Shown: positions 51,736 to 63,102, numbered from the stretch's first letter. The stretch is DNA of 64,000 nucleotides from Azoarcus sp. DN11 (GCF_003628555.1 NZ_CP021731.1:4774001-4838000), one strand, 5' to 3'. The notes: a model not told the origin generated them from the sequence alone. Numbers and translations are program-made.

Positions 51736-53528
51736 TTCGCGCCCTCCTCTTTCGCAGCGCCGACTTCCTGCGGGAAGAAGCGCAGCACCGATTGCATCGG
51801 GTTCGGCGCGGCCTGTCCGAGGCCGCAGATCGAGGCGTCCATCATGGTCCGTCCGAGTTCCTTGAGGAGCCCCGCGTTCCACTGCGGCGCCTTCATCAGC
51901 GCCGCCGCCTTCGCGGTGCCGACGCGACAGGGCGTGCATTGGCCGCAGGATTCGTGGGCGAAGAACTCCATCGCGTTTTCGGCCAGCACGCGCGCCTGGT
52001 CGTGCCGCGAGAACACGACGATCGCCGCCGAACCGATGAAACAGCCGTGGGGCGCGAGCGTGTCGAAGTCGAGCGGCACGTCGGCGAGGCTCGCCGGCAG
52101 GATCCCGCCCGAGGCGCCGCCGGGGAAATAGCCGTACAACTCGTGGCCGGGGAGCATGCCGCCGCAGTGTTCGTCGACGAGCTGGCGCAGCGTGATGCCG
52201 GCGTCGGTGACGACGACGCCCGGCTTCGCGACGCGGCCACTCACCGAGAAGCTCCTGAGGCCCTTCCTGCCGTTACGGCCGAAGCTCGCGAACCAGTCGG
52301 CGCCGCGCTCGACGATGTCGCGCACCCACCACAGCGTCTCGAGGTTGTGCTCCAGCGTCGGGCGGCCGAAGAGGCCCACTTCGGCGACGTAGGGCGGGCG
52401 CAGGCGCGGCATGCCGCGCTTGCCTTCGATCGACTCGATCATCGCCGACTCCTCGCCGCACACGTAGGCGCCGGCGCCGCGGCGCAGTTCGATCGGCGGC
52501 AACTCCGGCCAGGCGGCACGCACGCGCTCCAGTTCCTCGGCGAGCAGGCGGCGCAGCGCGGGGTATTCGTCGCGGATGTAGATCCAGATGCCGGCGATGC
52601 CGACGACGCGCGCGGCGATCAGCATGCCTTCGATGAAGCGGTGCGGGTCGCTCGCGAGGTAGTGGCGGTCCTTGAAGGTGCCAGGCTCGCCTTCGTCGAT
52701 GTTGATCGCCATGTTGCGCGGCACGGGCTGAGCGGCGACGGTGCGCCACTTGCGCGCGGACGGGAAACCGGCACCGCCGAGGCCGCGCAGCCCCGCGTGG
52801 TCGAGCGCCTCGATGATCGAGTCGGTCGCGCGCTCGCCGCTGCGTACCGCTTCCCACAGCGCGTAGCCACCGGCCGCGCGGTAAGCGTCGAAGCGGATCG
52901 CCTCCGGCAAGGGCTCGTCGCGTTCGCCGCTGGCGACGACCGCCGCGACCTTGTCGGCATCGGCGTTGAGCACCGGCTTCTGCCCGACGACCGCGACCGG
53001 CGCGCTGTCGCAGCGGCCGACACAGGGCACGCGCTGCACGCGCACGTCGGCGCCGAGGCGGGTCGCGAGCGACGCAGCGAGTTCCGCCCCGCCCGCCATC
53101 GCACAGCCGAGCGAGTCGCACACACGCACCGTCAGCGCGGGCGGCGCTTCCGCACCGGTCGGGACGAAATCGAAGTGGTGGTAGAAGGTCGCGACCTCGA
53201 ACACTTCGGCGCGCGCGAGCTTCAGCGCCTCGGCGAGCGCGGCGAGATGGTCGGCGAAGAGTGCGCCGTGCGTGTCCTGCAGGCGGTGCAGGTACTCGAT
53301 CAGACGGTCGGCGCGCGGGGCGACGTCGGCGTCGCGGTCGGGCGCGAGCGCCGCCGCAGCGGCCGCATGCGCGGATTCGGGCAGCGGTTCGCGCTTGCGA
53401 CCGCGCTCCCCGCCGCCCTTTCCGACTTTTCCACCACGACCTCCTCCTGAACCCTCGCGCCCGGCAGCGGGACGACTGCCCGCTGTCCGTTCCGTCGTCC
53501 TGCCTGCCTGTTCCACAATGTTCGCCAT
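51732..53528 (-). CDS. Formate dehydrogenase beta/gamma fusion subunit (NuoE-NuoF-like)
   Basis: The protein has 598 residues. Residues about 70-200 are a NuoE-like thioredoxin-fold 2Fe-2S domain (VCDSLGCAMAG and CVGRCDSAP). Residues about 215-585 are a NuoF-like FMN, NAD and 4Fe-4S domain: GLRGLGGAGFPSARKW, INIDEGEPGTFKDR, GAYVCGEESAMIESIEG, and ESCGQCTPCRVGT. In many formate dehydrogenases these are two separate subunits (FdsG and FdsB); here they are one chain. The first 50 residues are Gly/Arg-rich and probably disordered. It feeds electrons to NAD. Confidence 0.95.
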   Translation of the reverse strand: MANIVEQAGRTTERTAGSRPAAGREGSGGGRGGKVGKGGGERGRKREPLPESAHAAAAAALAPDRDADVAPRADRLIEYLHRLQDTHGALFADHLAALAEALKLARAEVFEVATFYHHFDFVPTGAEAPPALTVRVCDSLGCAMAGGAELAASLATRLGADVRVQRVPCVGRCDSAPVAVVGQKPVLNADADKVAAVVASGERDEPLPEAIRFDAYRAAGGYALWEAVRSGERATDSIIEALDHAGLRGLGGAGFPSARKWRTVAAQPVPRNMAINIDEGEPGTFKDRHYLASDPHRFIEGMLIAARVVGIAGIWIYIRDEYPALRRLLAEELERVRAAWPELPPIELRRGAGAYVCGEESAMIESIEGKRGMPRLRPPYVAEVGLFGRPTLEHNLETLWWVRDIVERGADWFASFGRNGRKGLRSFSVSGRVAKPGVVVTDAGITLRQLVDEHCGGMLPGHELYGYFPGGASGGILPASLADVPLDFDTLAPHGCFIGSAAIVVFSRHDQARVLAENAMEFFAHESCGQCTPCRVGTAKAAALMKAPQWNAGLLKELGRTMMDASICGLGQAAPNPMQSVLRFFPQEVGAAKEEGAK

Positions 53529-53777
53529 ATCGTTCGCCGCCTATGCCATCGCGCCACGCCACCGCCCGGAATGGTCCGCTCCGCGCGGAGCCCCGCGGCC
53601 CGGTCGGCTGAACGATAGTGCAGCCAACCGGGCAAGAAAAGCGGAATCTGCCGAAGGCCTGTTCGCTTTTTCCGAACGAATCTCAACCCCGCCCGCCCTG
53701 GTGCCGTTCGGGAGTTCCATCGACCCGGCATCCCGATGCCGTTCGGCGCGAACGGGGGCATCTGCTCAATTGCCGTG

Positions 53778-54677
53778 TCAATAACGGTTCGCGACGTCGG
53801 CCGCAAGCGTGACGGCAGCTTCGAGCACGGCATCGACCAGCGGCGAACTCGGCTCGCGCTTCAGCGTCACGAGCCCCGTCTCCCACGCGACCGATGGCTT
53901 CACCAGCGGCAGCACGCGCAGTTCCGACGGAGCGCCGACGAGTCCCAGCACGCTGCGCGGCAAAATCGTAGACCAGCGCCCGGTGCGAACGTGCGCCAGC
54001 AGGCTCAGGATCGAGTTCGTCTCCAGCCCGACGTGCGGCATGCACTCGAGGCTCTCGAACACCCGGTCGATGGTCTGGCGGTTCTGCATGTCGCGCGACA
54101 GCAGGCACAGCGGCTGGCGCCCGGCCGCCTCCCACGCGATCGCCTCGCCGGCCGGCAACGCGGACGCGGCCGTGAGGAACACGAGCTGCTCGCGCCACAG
54201 CGCGCAATAGCGAAGGTCCACCGCATCGGCGGAATGCGCATACACGACGCCGCCTTCCAGCTCGAAGTTGCGCAGCCCGTTGAGGATCGCCTGCGTGCTC
54301 GCCGAACGCACCTCGATCGCGACCGCCGGATGCGCTTCGGCGAAGGCCCCGGTCAGCGACGCGACGACCGGCAGCGCCGTCGGGATCACGCCGATGCGCA
54401 GCGGCCCGCGCAACCCGTCGCGCAGCATCCCGAGCTCGTGGCGCAGGTCGTCGGCACCGGCCGCGACACGTTTCGCGTGCGCAACGACGCACTCCCCCTC
54501 GGGCGTGAGCCCGGCGAAGCGCTGCCCGCGCACGACCAGCGCGACGCCCAGTTCGTCCTCCAGGTCGCGGATCGCCGCCGACAGCGTCGAGGGCGACACA
54601 TGACAGCTCCCGGCGGCCTTGCCGAAATGCCGTTCGCGCGCGAGCGCAAGGAGATAGAGGTATTTGCGGGCGATCAC
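53778..54677 (-). CDS. LysR-family regulator upstream of formate dehydrogenase
   Basis: This 299-residue LysR-type protein begins IARKYLYLLALARERHFGKAA, then SPSTLSAAIRDLEDELG as the recognition helix. A C-terminal effector domain follows (from about 85, LRIGVIPTALPVVASL). It lies directly upstream of the formate dehydrogenase genes in the same direction, 249 bases ahead, and is a likely formate- or related-acid-responsive activator. The start is GTG at 54677, giving the standard family N-terminus; a longer in-frame start would add twelve unusual residues. Confidence 0.9.
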   Translation of the reverse strand: MIARKYLYLLALARERHFGKAAGSCHVSPSTLSAAIRDLEDELGVALVVRGQRFAGLTPEGECVVAHAKRVAAGADDLRHELGMLRDGLRGPLRIGVIPTALPVVASLTGAFAEAHPAVAIEVRSASTQAILNGLRNFELEGGVVYAHSADAVDLRYCALWREQLVFLTAASALPAGEAIAWEAAGRQPLCLLSRDMQNRQTIDRVFESLECMPHVGLETNSILSLLAHVRTGRWSTILPRSVLGLVGAPSELRVLPLVKPSVAWETGLVTLKREPSSPLVDAVLEAAVTLAADVANRY

Positions 54678-54844
54678 GCGCTCAGGATACGGGCTCCGCC
54701 CGCACCTCGCCACCCGCCCGGCGCCGATCGCGCGGGCACCCGTCGGCGCGTGCGATTCCCGGTCCGCGACGATCTCATGCGAACAGCGCGCGCAGCTTCA
54801 GTAAAATAACGGGCTTTCCGCATCGCAACGAAGGAATCCCCAGC

Positions 54845-56488
<1,644 letters not shown>

Positions 56489-56492
56489 CGCG

Positions 56493-57113
56493 ATGCCCGC
56501 ATCCGAAGCACGCATGCAGTCCCTCTTCCAACCCGCCCCGCGTCGAAGCGCGACGGCCCGTTTCCTTCGGAGCGGGTTTGTCGCGCTGGCCCTGCTCGGC
56601 ACGCTGGCCGCGCCCGCCCGCGCGGAAGCGCCGCCGCCCCCGCTGGCGACCATCGCGGCGCTCGACGTGCCGCGCTACATGGGCACGTGGTACGAGATCG
56701 CCAAGTACCCGAACCGCTTCCAGCGCCACTGCGTCGGCTTCACCCACGCCGAGTACCGCCTGCAGGACGACGGGCGGGTGCGCGTGGCGAACCGCTGCCG
56801 CAACGCCGAAGGGCGCGTCGTCGAGGCGATCGGCGCCGCGCGCCAGCTCGGCGCAGCCGATTCGCCCCGCCTCGAAGTGCGCTTCGCGCCGGCCTGGCTG
56901 TCCTTCCTCCCGGCGGTGTGGGGCGACTACTGGGTGATCGACCTCGACGCGGGCTACCGCCTCGCCGCGGTGAGCGAGCCGCGGCGCGAGTACCTGTGGA
57001 TCCTGTCGCGCACGCCCACCGTCGCCCCGCAGGCCCTGGAAGCGCTGCGCACGCGCCTCGCGGCGCAGGGTTTCGACCTGTCGCGGCTGGAGATGACGCG
57101 GCAGGAGGACTGA
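56493..57113 (+). CDS. Bacterial lipocalin (Blc-like), exported
   Basis: This roughly 206-residue protein has a signal peptide (hydrophobic GFVALALLGTLAAPARAEA) and a lipocalin fold: YMGTWYEIAKYPNRFQ (G-x-W motif), YRLQDDGRVRVANRCRN and WLSFLPAVWGDYWVIDLD. It resembles E. coli Blc but has no lipobox Cys, so it would be a soluble periplasmic protein. The start is uncertain: ATG 56493 (used here) or ATG 56514 both give the signal peptide. It follows gpmI with almost no gap. Confidence 0.9.
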   Translation: MPASEARMQSLFQPAPRRSATARFLRSGFVALALLGTLAAPARAEAPPPPLATIAALDVPRYMGTWYEIAKYPNRFQRHCVGFTHAEYRLQDDGRVRVANRCRNAEGRVVEAIGAARQLGAADSPRLEVRFAPAWLSFLPAVWGDYWVIDLDAGYRLAAVSEPRREYLWILSRTPTVAPQALEALRTRLAAQGFDLSRLEMTRQED

Positions 57114-57183
57114 GTCCGCGCCGGGCTTCGACAAGCCCGGCGCACACGGTATATAGTTGTCCTGTCAATCATTGGACACCGCA

Positions 57184-57855
57184 ATGACCCATACCTATCT
57201 TTCGCCCACCGTGCTGATCGACAGCGATCACCCCGAAGTCGTCGCTTTCGCGAAAACGCACTGCCGCGGCAGCAATGACCGCGAGCGCGCGGTGTCGCTG
57301 TATTACGCCGTGCGCGACGGCTTCCGCTACGACCCCTATCGCATCGACCTGTCGGAAACCGGGATGAAGGCGAGCAGCGTCCTCGCCTCCGGCGCCGGCT
57401 GGTGCGTGCCGAAAGCCACGCTGCTCGCCGCCGCGTGCCGCGCGGTGGGCATTCCCGCCCGCCTCGGTTACGCCGACGTGCGCAACCACCTCAGCACCGA
57501 ACGCATGCGCCAGACGATCGGCTCGGATCTCTACCGCTGGCACGGCTACACCGAGATCCTCATCGACGGCGACTGGTACAAGGCCACGCCGGCCTTCAAC
57601 CTCTCCCTGTGCGAACGCTTCGGCCTGCTGCCGCTGGAATTCGACGGCCGCAGCGACTCGATCTATCACGCCTTCGACCGCAGCGGCAATCAGCACATGG
57701 AGTACGTGCACCAGCGCGGGCACTACCCGGACGTGCCGCTGTCGCAGATGGCCGCGGATTTCCGCACGCATTATCCGCTGTGGCTGGAGCAGGCCGAACA
57801 GATGCGCGCGGCGGATTTCCTCGCCGACGTGGAAAGGGAAAACCGGCCCGCGTAA
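57184..57855 (+). CDS. Transglutaminase-like cysteine protease-fold protein
   Basis: This 223-residue protein has a transglutaminase-core domain: Cys74 in GAGWCVPKATLLAA and His120 in YRWHGYTEILIDG. The position where an aspartate usually completes the triad (the D-P of the family) appears to read T-P (KATPAFN), a feature of this subfamily or a weakened site. PYRIDLSETGMKASSVL precedes the Cys. No signal peptide is visible. ATG at 57184 was chosen to start the domain. The substrate is unknown. Confidence 0.85.
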   Translation: MTHTYLSPTVLIDSDHPEVVAFAKTHCRGSNDRERAVSLYYAVRDGFRYDPYRIDLSETGMKASSVLASGAGWCVPKATLLAAACRAVGIPARLGYADVRNHLSTERMRQTIGSDLYRWHGYTEILIDGDWYKATPAFNLSLCERFGLLPLEFDGRSDSIYHAFDRSGNQHMEYVHQRGHYPDVPLSQMAADFRTHYPLWLEQAEQMRAADFLADVERENRPA

Positions 57856-58303
57856 CGCGCAATGACCCGGGGGCGTCGCCCCCGGTGCGGCCGGCCCGCT
57901 CCAGGGATCGACCGCTTCGACTCCGCACTCCACCAAATCCCTCGCGTTCCGCGTGACTCGCACCGCGGGTTCGCGCGACGGCTGCCGGGCGGAGCACGTC
58001 CGGCAGCCCGTCGGCATCGCGGGCAACCATGCGCTGTGGTCCCGCGGCTCGCGCATCGGATCACGTAGCGGCTGCTCCGGCACGACGCCGCCCCGCCTTC
58101 ATATCGGGCAGACCGACAAGGGCGGGACCCGACCCTCGTCTCATACCCCTCGCCCCAGTCCCCCCAGTCACGGGGGGGACGTGGGTCAAGCCCCCATCCG
58201 CGGGCCACGCGCGGGGTCCGCAAATTATCCCCATGCCATTGAGCGGCGACTCAGGCCCCATATCCGGTGCGGTTTTTTGGTTTTGCGTCGCCATTGGCAT
58301 AGG
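57856..58303. other. Intergenic region with two GC-rich hairpins
   Basis: The stretch holds a terminator-like hairpin CCGGGGGCG TCG CCCCCGG at 57867-57885 just after the transglutaminase-like gene. A second hairpin, GTCCCCCC with GGGGGGGAC, lies at 58158-58180. No open frame has a convincing start signal. The right edge runs into the sigma-54 promoter at 58307. Confidence 0.6.
57867..57885 (+). terminator. Terminator-like hairpin after the transglutaminase-like gene
   Basis: CCGGGGGCG, loop TCG, then CCCCCGG forms a strong stem twelve bases after the stop codon. No T-tract follows, so termination would be inefficient or Rho-assisted. Confidence 0.5.
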
Positions 58304-58306
58304 CGG

Positions 58307-58322
58307 TGGCACAGCGGTTGCT
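58307..58322 (+). promoter_or_regulatory. Sigma-54 (RpoN) promoter
   Basis: TGGCAC, five bases (AGCGG), then TTGCT matches the -24/-12 consensus, with GG and GC exactly ten bases apart. It lies about 95 bases ahead of the first of two paralogous exported-protein genes. Expression would need RpoN and an enhancer-binding activator not seen in this window. Confidence 0.8.
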
Positions 58323-58417
58323 CGAGGGGGGACGAACCTTGGGGCTAGAAGATTTCCAGAACTGGCTGTTGGTTCGACACAAGAAACCCCCCGTGCCCGG
58401 AAACAGGAGAGCCAACA

Positions 58418-60775
58418 ATGAAAGCGCAAAAACTGAAGCTGATCGCCGCCCTGGTGGCCATCACCTGCAGCGTCCCGGCCCAGGCCGTCCTCGAACGTGT
58501 CGGCCCGGTCAACAACGCCCCCGCCGTCGGCGGCTATCCCGCCTGGTACGAAGACACCACCGGGCTGGCGATGGAGTTTTGCAGCCCCAGGAACCAGGCG
58601 GAAGTGGACGGCGGCTGGTGCCTCCTCCTCGCCCCCGACGTGCCGGTGGTGCCGGAGGTCTTCCCGACCTCGTTCTTCGGGGAGCACTTCTACTGGGCCG
58701 CCGGCGCCACCCTGGCCCACGGCACCCAGACCCGGGGCGTGTTCACCACGTCCATGGAGGGGGCCTTTGCCAACGGCCCGGCGATTCCCGGCGACCAGAT
58801 CACCTTCGCCCGCATCCGCATGGTGCTCACACCGATCCCGGCCACCGGGACCTACCGGATCATCCACCCCTTCGGCGAGGACTCCGTCTTCGCCGAAGCG
58901 GGCGGGAAGATCTTCTACACCCAAGACGTGGCGGTGCCCTGCGCGACGGGCTTCGACTGCCCGCTCAACGGCCGGGTGGGCCCCTTCCTGCTGCCCTCCG
59001 ACGTTCCCGGCGGTGCCGAGATGCCGGCCCTGACGGCGGCCAACCCGGCTCCCGACAAGAACCCGGCGCACTTCGGCGGCACTTTCGTGGCGACCCCCTA
59101 CCCAGGCACCGGCAGTGCCTACATCGCCGACCCCGCCCGCCTGGGTCCGGTGACCGGCAGCCCGCTGCCCAACTTCATCGACTCCAGCGGCGCCTCCCGC
59201 AATCACAACATCATCCGCATCGAAGGGCCGGCAGGCTCCGGCCTGGGCGGCCCCGGGATCGACTACCTGGAATCGACCGACTTCTCCCTGACGGGCCGCG
59301 TCTATACCGGCGCCATGCCGGGCCAGGTGGACGTCAAGCGGGCGAGCTACCTGCGCAGCGCCGCCGGCAACCAGCTCGACGTCATCGCCACCGCCGTCGA
59401 GGCGAGCCAGGGACGCATGCCCGCCGGCCCCCGCCCGATCCAGGCGCCGCCCCAGCTCTCGTTCTTCGACGCCCCCTGCGCGGGCGCCGTGGACCCGGTG
59501 ACGGGGGCCATCATCCCGCCCTTCAGCGCCCCGGCGGCCGCCACCGAGACCCAGATGTTCGCCGCCAGCGGCGGCCACTGGGGACAGGCCAGGCCCACTC
59601 TCATTCCCGCCGCGGTGTGCGTCAAGGACGCCAGCGCGCGGGACGTCATCGGCAACCTGGTCCCCACCTACACGCCCCACGCGGTGTCGGATGAGGTGGC
59701 CATCACCCAGGCGATCTTCGACCCCGCCGCCGGCGCCCTCACGGTGGCCGCCGCCTCCAGCGACACCGTCCTGCCCCCCGCCCTGACCGTCGGCTTCGGC
59801 ACCTTCCGCGGCAGCCTGGTGAACGGCAGCCTGGTGGTGCCCACCGTGGCTCCCCCGGCCAACCTGCGGGTCTTCTCCAGCGCAGGCGGCAGCAACAAGG
59901 CCCAGGTGATGACCGGCGCCGCCGCCGGCATCCCCGCCCCCACCGGCGCCCCGGTGGCGGTGCCCGACAGCTACACCTTCCTCGAGGACGCGGGGCCCCA
60001 GCTCCTTGTCCCGCTGGCGAACGACCTCAACGCCGCGGGCGGCACCGTGACCCTCACCACGGCTCCCCGTCTGGGCACTGCCGTGCTCAACCCGAACGGC
60101 ACCGTGACCTACACCTCCAACCTCAACGCCAACGGCACCGACGGCTTCACCTACACCGTGACCGCCGGCACCAAGGTCTCCAATACCGGCACCGTGACCC
60201 TCAACATCACGCCGGTGAACGATCCCCCGGTGGCGGTGAATGACACGGCGTCGGCGCTGGTGAACGTGCCCGTCACCATCGACGTGCTCGCCAACGACAC
60301 CGATCCCGACGGCTTCACCGACATCGTCGCGGTCGCGGGCCTCACGCCGCCCACCCCGGCAGGCGCCACGGTGAGCCTGGTGGGCCGGCTGGTGACCTTC
60401 AACGCCACCGTGGGTGGCACCTACAGCTTCACCTACAAGCCGCAGGATGCGGCGGGCGCGGTATCCGCCAACACGGGCGTCGTGACCGTGAAGGTGGCCG
60501 CCGCCGAGACCTTCACCTTCACCAAGTCGGAATACGTGGTCAGCAAGGGCCAACTCATCGCCTCGGGCAGCGTCCTGCCCGCCGCCGGCCAGACCGTGAC
60601 GGTGCAGTTCGTCGATGCCGCCGGCACCGTGCTGGGCCTCGCCGGCACCGTGGCAGTGGACGGCGCGGGCAACTGGTCGATCAACACCCTGATCGCCAAG
60701 CCCGCCGGCACCACCGCCCTCAAGGCCACCACCAACAACGGCACGGTGAAGACTGCACCGCTCGCCCTCAAGTAA
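58418..60775 (+). CDS. Exported protein with Ig/cadherin-like repeats, paralog 1
   Basis: This 785-residue protein has a signal peptide (MKAQKLKLIAALVAITCSVP then AQA). A long N-terminal region (about 25-500) has paired cysteines (FCSPRNQ...GGWC; CATGFDC; APCAGA) and a conserved ASYLRSAAGNQLDV block. Two Ig/VCBS-like beta repeats follow: SYTFLEDAGPQ (about 515) and NDTASALVNVPVTIDVL with NDTDPDGF (about 610). A C-terminal strand-rich domain of about 90 residues ends it. No membrane anchor, LPXTG or RTX motif is present. AGGAG precedes the ATG. Likely secreted or surface protein; function unknown. Confidence 0.85.
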   Translation: MKAQKLKLIAALVAITCSVPAQAVLERVGPVNNAPAVGGYPAWYEDTTGLAMEFCSPRNQAEVDGGWCLLLAPDVPVVPEVFPTSFFGEHFYWAAGATLAHGTQTRGVFTTSMEGAFANGPAIPGDQITFARIRMVLTPIPATGTYRIIHPFGEDSVFAEAGGKIFYTQDVAVPCATGFDCPLNGRVGPFLLPSDVPGGAEMPALTAANPAPDKNPAHFGGTFVATPYPGTGSAYIADPARLGPVTGSPLPNFIDSSGASRNHNIIRIEGPAGSGLGGPGIDYLESTDFSLTGRVYTGAMPGQVDVKRASYLRSAAGNQLDVIATAVEASQGRMPAGPRPIQAPPQLSFFDAPCAGAVDPVTGAIIPPFSAPAAATETQMFAASGGHWGQARPTLIPAAVCVKDASARDVIGNLVPTYTPHAVSDEVAITQAIFDPAAGALTVAAASSDTVLPPALTVGFGTFRGSLVNGSLVVPTVAPPANLRVFSSAGGSNKAQVMTGAAAGIPAPTGAPVAVPDSYTFLEDAGPQLLVPLANDLNAAGGTVTLTTAPRLGTAVLNPNGTVTYTSNLNANGTDGFTYTVTAGTKVSNTGTVTLNITPVNDPPVAVNDTASALVNVPVTIDVLANDTDPDGFTDIVAVAGLTPPTPAGATVSLVGRLVTFNATVGGTYSFTYKPQDAAGAVSANTGVVTVKVAAAETFTFTKSEYVVSKGQLIASGSVLPAAGQTVTVQFVDAAGTVLGLAGTVAVDGAGNWSINTLIAKPAGTTALKATTNNGTVKTAPLALK

Positions 60776-60813
60776 CGGGACCCACGGATCGATCCGCCTC
60801 AGGAGCCACAATT

Positions 60814-63102
60814 ATGAAAACGCAAAAACTCAAGCTGATTGCCGCGATGGTGTCCCTGGCCTGCAGCTTATCCGCCCACGCTGTCCTCGAGCGCGTCGGG
60901 CCCACCAGCATCGCCCCCGCCATCGGCGGCTTTCCCGCCTGGTACCAGGACACCACCGGACTCACGCTGGAATTCTGTGACCCGCAGAACGCCACGGAGC
61001 TTTCGGGCGGCTGGTGCCGGCTGTTGGCGGCCGACGTGCCGACCCTGCCGGAAGCCTTCCCCAACGCCTTCGCCCCGGAGCATTTCTACTTCTCCGGCGA
61101 CGCGGGCGTGAAGCTCGCCAACGGCGGCGCCGGGAGCCTGATCCTCGGGCTTGAAGCCGGCTTCGCCGGCGGCGCCCCGGCGCCCGGCGAGCACATCGCC
61201 TTCGCCCGCATCCGGGTCAAGATCACCTCCTTGCCGATGACCGGCAAGTACCGGATCATCCATCCCTACGGGGAGGAGCTCCTGGACGGCGTCGCGGGCG
61301 ATCGGATCTTCTTCTCCGACGACGTGGGCTTCATCTGCGTGGAGGATTTCACCTGCGCGCTCAGCTCCCGCATGGGCCCCTTCCTGCTGCCGGCGGCGAC
61401 TCCCGGGGGCGCGGAACTGCCGGCGGTGACCGGACCGGTGCCGGGCAAGCAGTACCTTGCCGATCCCTTGCGCCGTGGGCCGGTCACGGGCAGCGTCCTG
61501 CCGGACTTCGTGGATTCCGCCGGGACGCTGCGCAACCACAACATCTTCCGCATCGAGGGGCCGGCGGGCTCCGGCATCGGCGGGCCGGGGATCGACTACC
61601 TCGAGACCACCGACTTCACCCTCCAGGGCCGCATCCATACCGGCGGCATCCCCGGCCAGGTGCGGGTCGACCGGGCGAGCTACGCCCGCAGCGCCGCGGG
61701 CAACAAGCTGGATGTCTTCGCGCAGGCCCAGCCGACCACCCAGTCGCGCCTGCCGACCCAGCCCATGCCCGCGGCAGTGCAGCCGCAACTCAGCTTCTTC
61801 GACGCCCCCTGCGGCGGCGTGGTCAATGCCCTGGGGATCGTCCTGCCGCCCTATACGGCGCCCGTGGGGGCCACCGAGAGCATCATGTTCGCCGACGGCA
61901 CCCACCAGTGGGGCCAGGGCAAGCCGGCGGCCATTCCCGCCGCGGTGTGCGTCAAGGACGCGGCGGCGCGCGACCCGCTCGGCAACATCGTTCCGGCCTA
62001 TTACGCCCATCAGGTGAGCGATGACGTGACCATCAGCCAGGCGCACTATGACCCGGCGGCCGGTTCCCTCACCGTGGCTGCGGCGTCCTCCGACACGCTG
62101 GTGCCGCCCACCCTGAGCCTCGCCTTCGGCACTTTCCGCGGCGACCTGGTGAACGGCAGCCTGGTGGTGCCGGTGGGGATCGCCCCGCCGGACGTCGGGC
62201 GGGTGCTCTCCAGCGCCTTCGGGGTGAATGACGCGCGGGTGACCATCGGCGCGGCCACCGGCGCCGCGCCGGCGGGCGTCCCGGTGGCGGTGAACGACAG
62301 CTACACCTTCCTCGAGGATGCCCCGCCGCAGACGCTCGCCGTGCTCGCCAACGACACCAACGCCGTGGGCGGCAAGGTAACCATCACCTCGCCTCCCCAC
62401 TTCGGGACCGCGGCGGCGAACGTGAACGGGACGGTCACCTACACCCCCAACCTCAACGCCAACGGCACCGACGCCTTCACCTACACGGTGACCGTCGGCA
62501 CGGCGGTCTCCAACACCGCCAACGTGGTCCTCAACATCACCCCGGTGAACGATCCCCCGGTGGCGGTGGCCGACACGGCCAACGCCCTGGTGAACGTGCT
62601 CCAGACGATCAACGTCCTGGCCAACGACACCGATCCCGACGGGTTCGCGGACATCGTCGCCGCGGTGAATGTGACCCCGCCCGTCCCGGCCGGGGCCACC
62701 GCCACCGCGGCGGGCAGGGTGGTGACCTTCACCGCCCCGGCGGTGGGCACCTACACCTTCACCTACCAGGCCCAGGACGCCGCCGGCGCCCTGTCCAACC
62801 CGGCGACGGTGACGGTGCAGGTGGCGGCGGCGGAAACCCTGGTGGTCCAGTCGGCCCGCTTCGTGCCCCGCCTGAGCCGGCTGCGGGTGGTGGGCACCCT
62901 CACCCCGGTGGCGGGCCAGACGATCACCTCCGAGTATGCCAATGCAGCGGGCGCCACCTTCGGCGTGGTGGGCAGCACCACCCCCCTGCCGGACGGCACC
63001 TGGACGGTCGAGAAGCTCGGCCTGACCGCCCTGCCTGCCGGCACGACCTGGATCAAGACCACCACCTCCAACGGTAGCGTCAACCTGACGCCGCTCAAGT
63101 AA
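60814..63102 (+). CDS. Exported protein with Ig/cadherin-like repeats, paralog 2
   Basis: This 762-residue protein aligns with the preceding gene's product over the full length, with the same signal peptide type (MKTQKLKLIAAMVSLACSL then SAHA). The first residues of the mature protein are nearly identical (VLERVGP), with the same PQLSFFDAPC block and the same two C-terminal repeats (SYTFLEDAPPQ; NDTDPDGF). It lacks some 30 residues of the middle part. AGGAG precedes the ATG, 38 bases after paralog 1, and a terminator follows, so the pair is one operon. Confidence 0.85.
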   Translation: MKTQKLKLIAAMVSLACSLSAHAVLERVGPTSIAPAIGGFPAWYQDTTGLTLEFCDPQNATELSGGWCRLLAADVPTLPEAFPNAFAPEHFYFSGDAGVKLANGGAGSLILGLEAGFAGGAPAPGEHIAFARIRVKITSLPMTGKYRIIHPYGEELLDGVAGDRIFFSDDVGFICVEDFTCALSSRMGPFLLPAATPGGAELPAVTGPVPGKQYLADPLRRGPVTGSVLPDFVDSAGTLRNHNIFRIEGPAGSGIGGPGIDYLETTDFTLQGRIHTGGIPGQVRVDRASYARSAAGNKLDVFAQAQPTTQSRLPTQPMPAAVQPQLSFFDAPCGGVVNALGIVLPPYTAPVGATESIMFADGTHQWGQGKPAAIPAAVCVKDAAARDPLGNIVPAYYAHQVSDDVTISQAHYDPAAGSLTVAAASSDTLVPPTLSLAFGTFRGDLVNGSLVVPVGIAPPDVGRVLSSAFGVNDARVTIGAATGAAPAGVPVAVNDSYTFLEDAPPQTLAVLANDTNAVGGKVTITSPPHFGTAAANVNGTVTYTPNLNANGTDAFTYTVTVGTAVSNTANVVLNITPVNDPPVAVADTANALVNVLQTINVLANDTDPDGFADIVAAVNVTPPVPAGATATAAGRVVTFTAPAVGTYTFTYQAQDAAGALSNPATVTVQVAAAETLVVQSARFVPRLSRLRVVGTLTPVAGQTITSEYANAAGATFGVVGSTTPLPDGTWTVEKLGLTALPAGTTWIKTTTSNGSVNLTPLK

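Noticed and set aside
49177..52131. 984-codon frame antisense to the formate dehydrogenase genes
   Set aside because: It is the frame opposite two well-supported genes. High GC keeps stop codons rare there, and its product is His/Val/Gly/Arg-rich without domain motifs.
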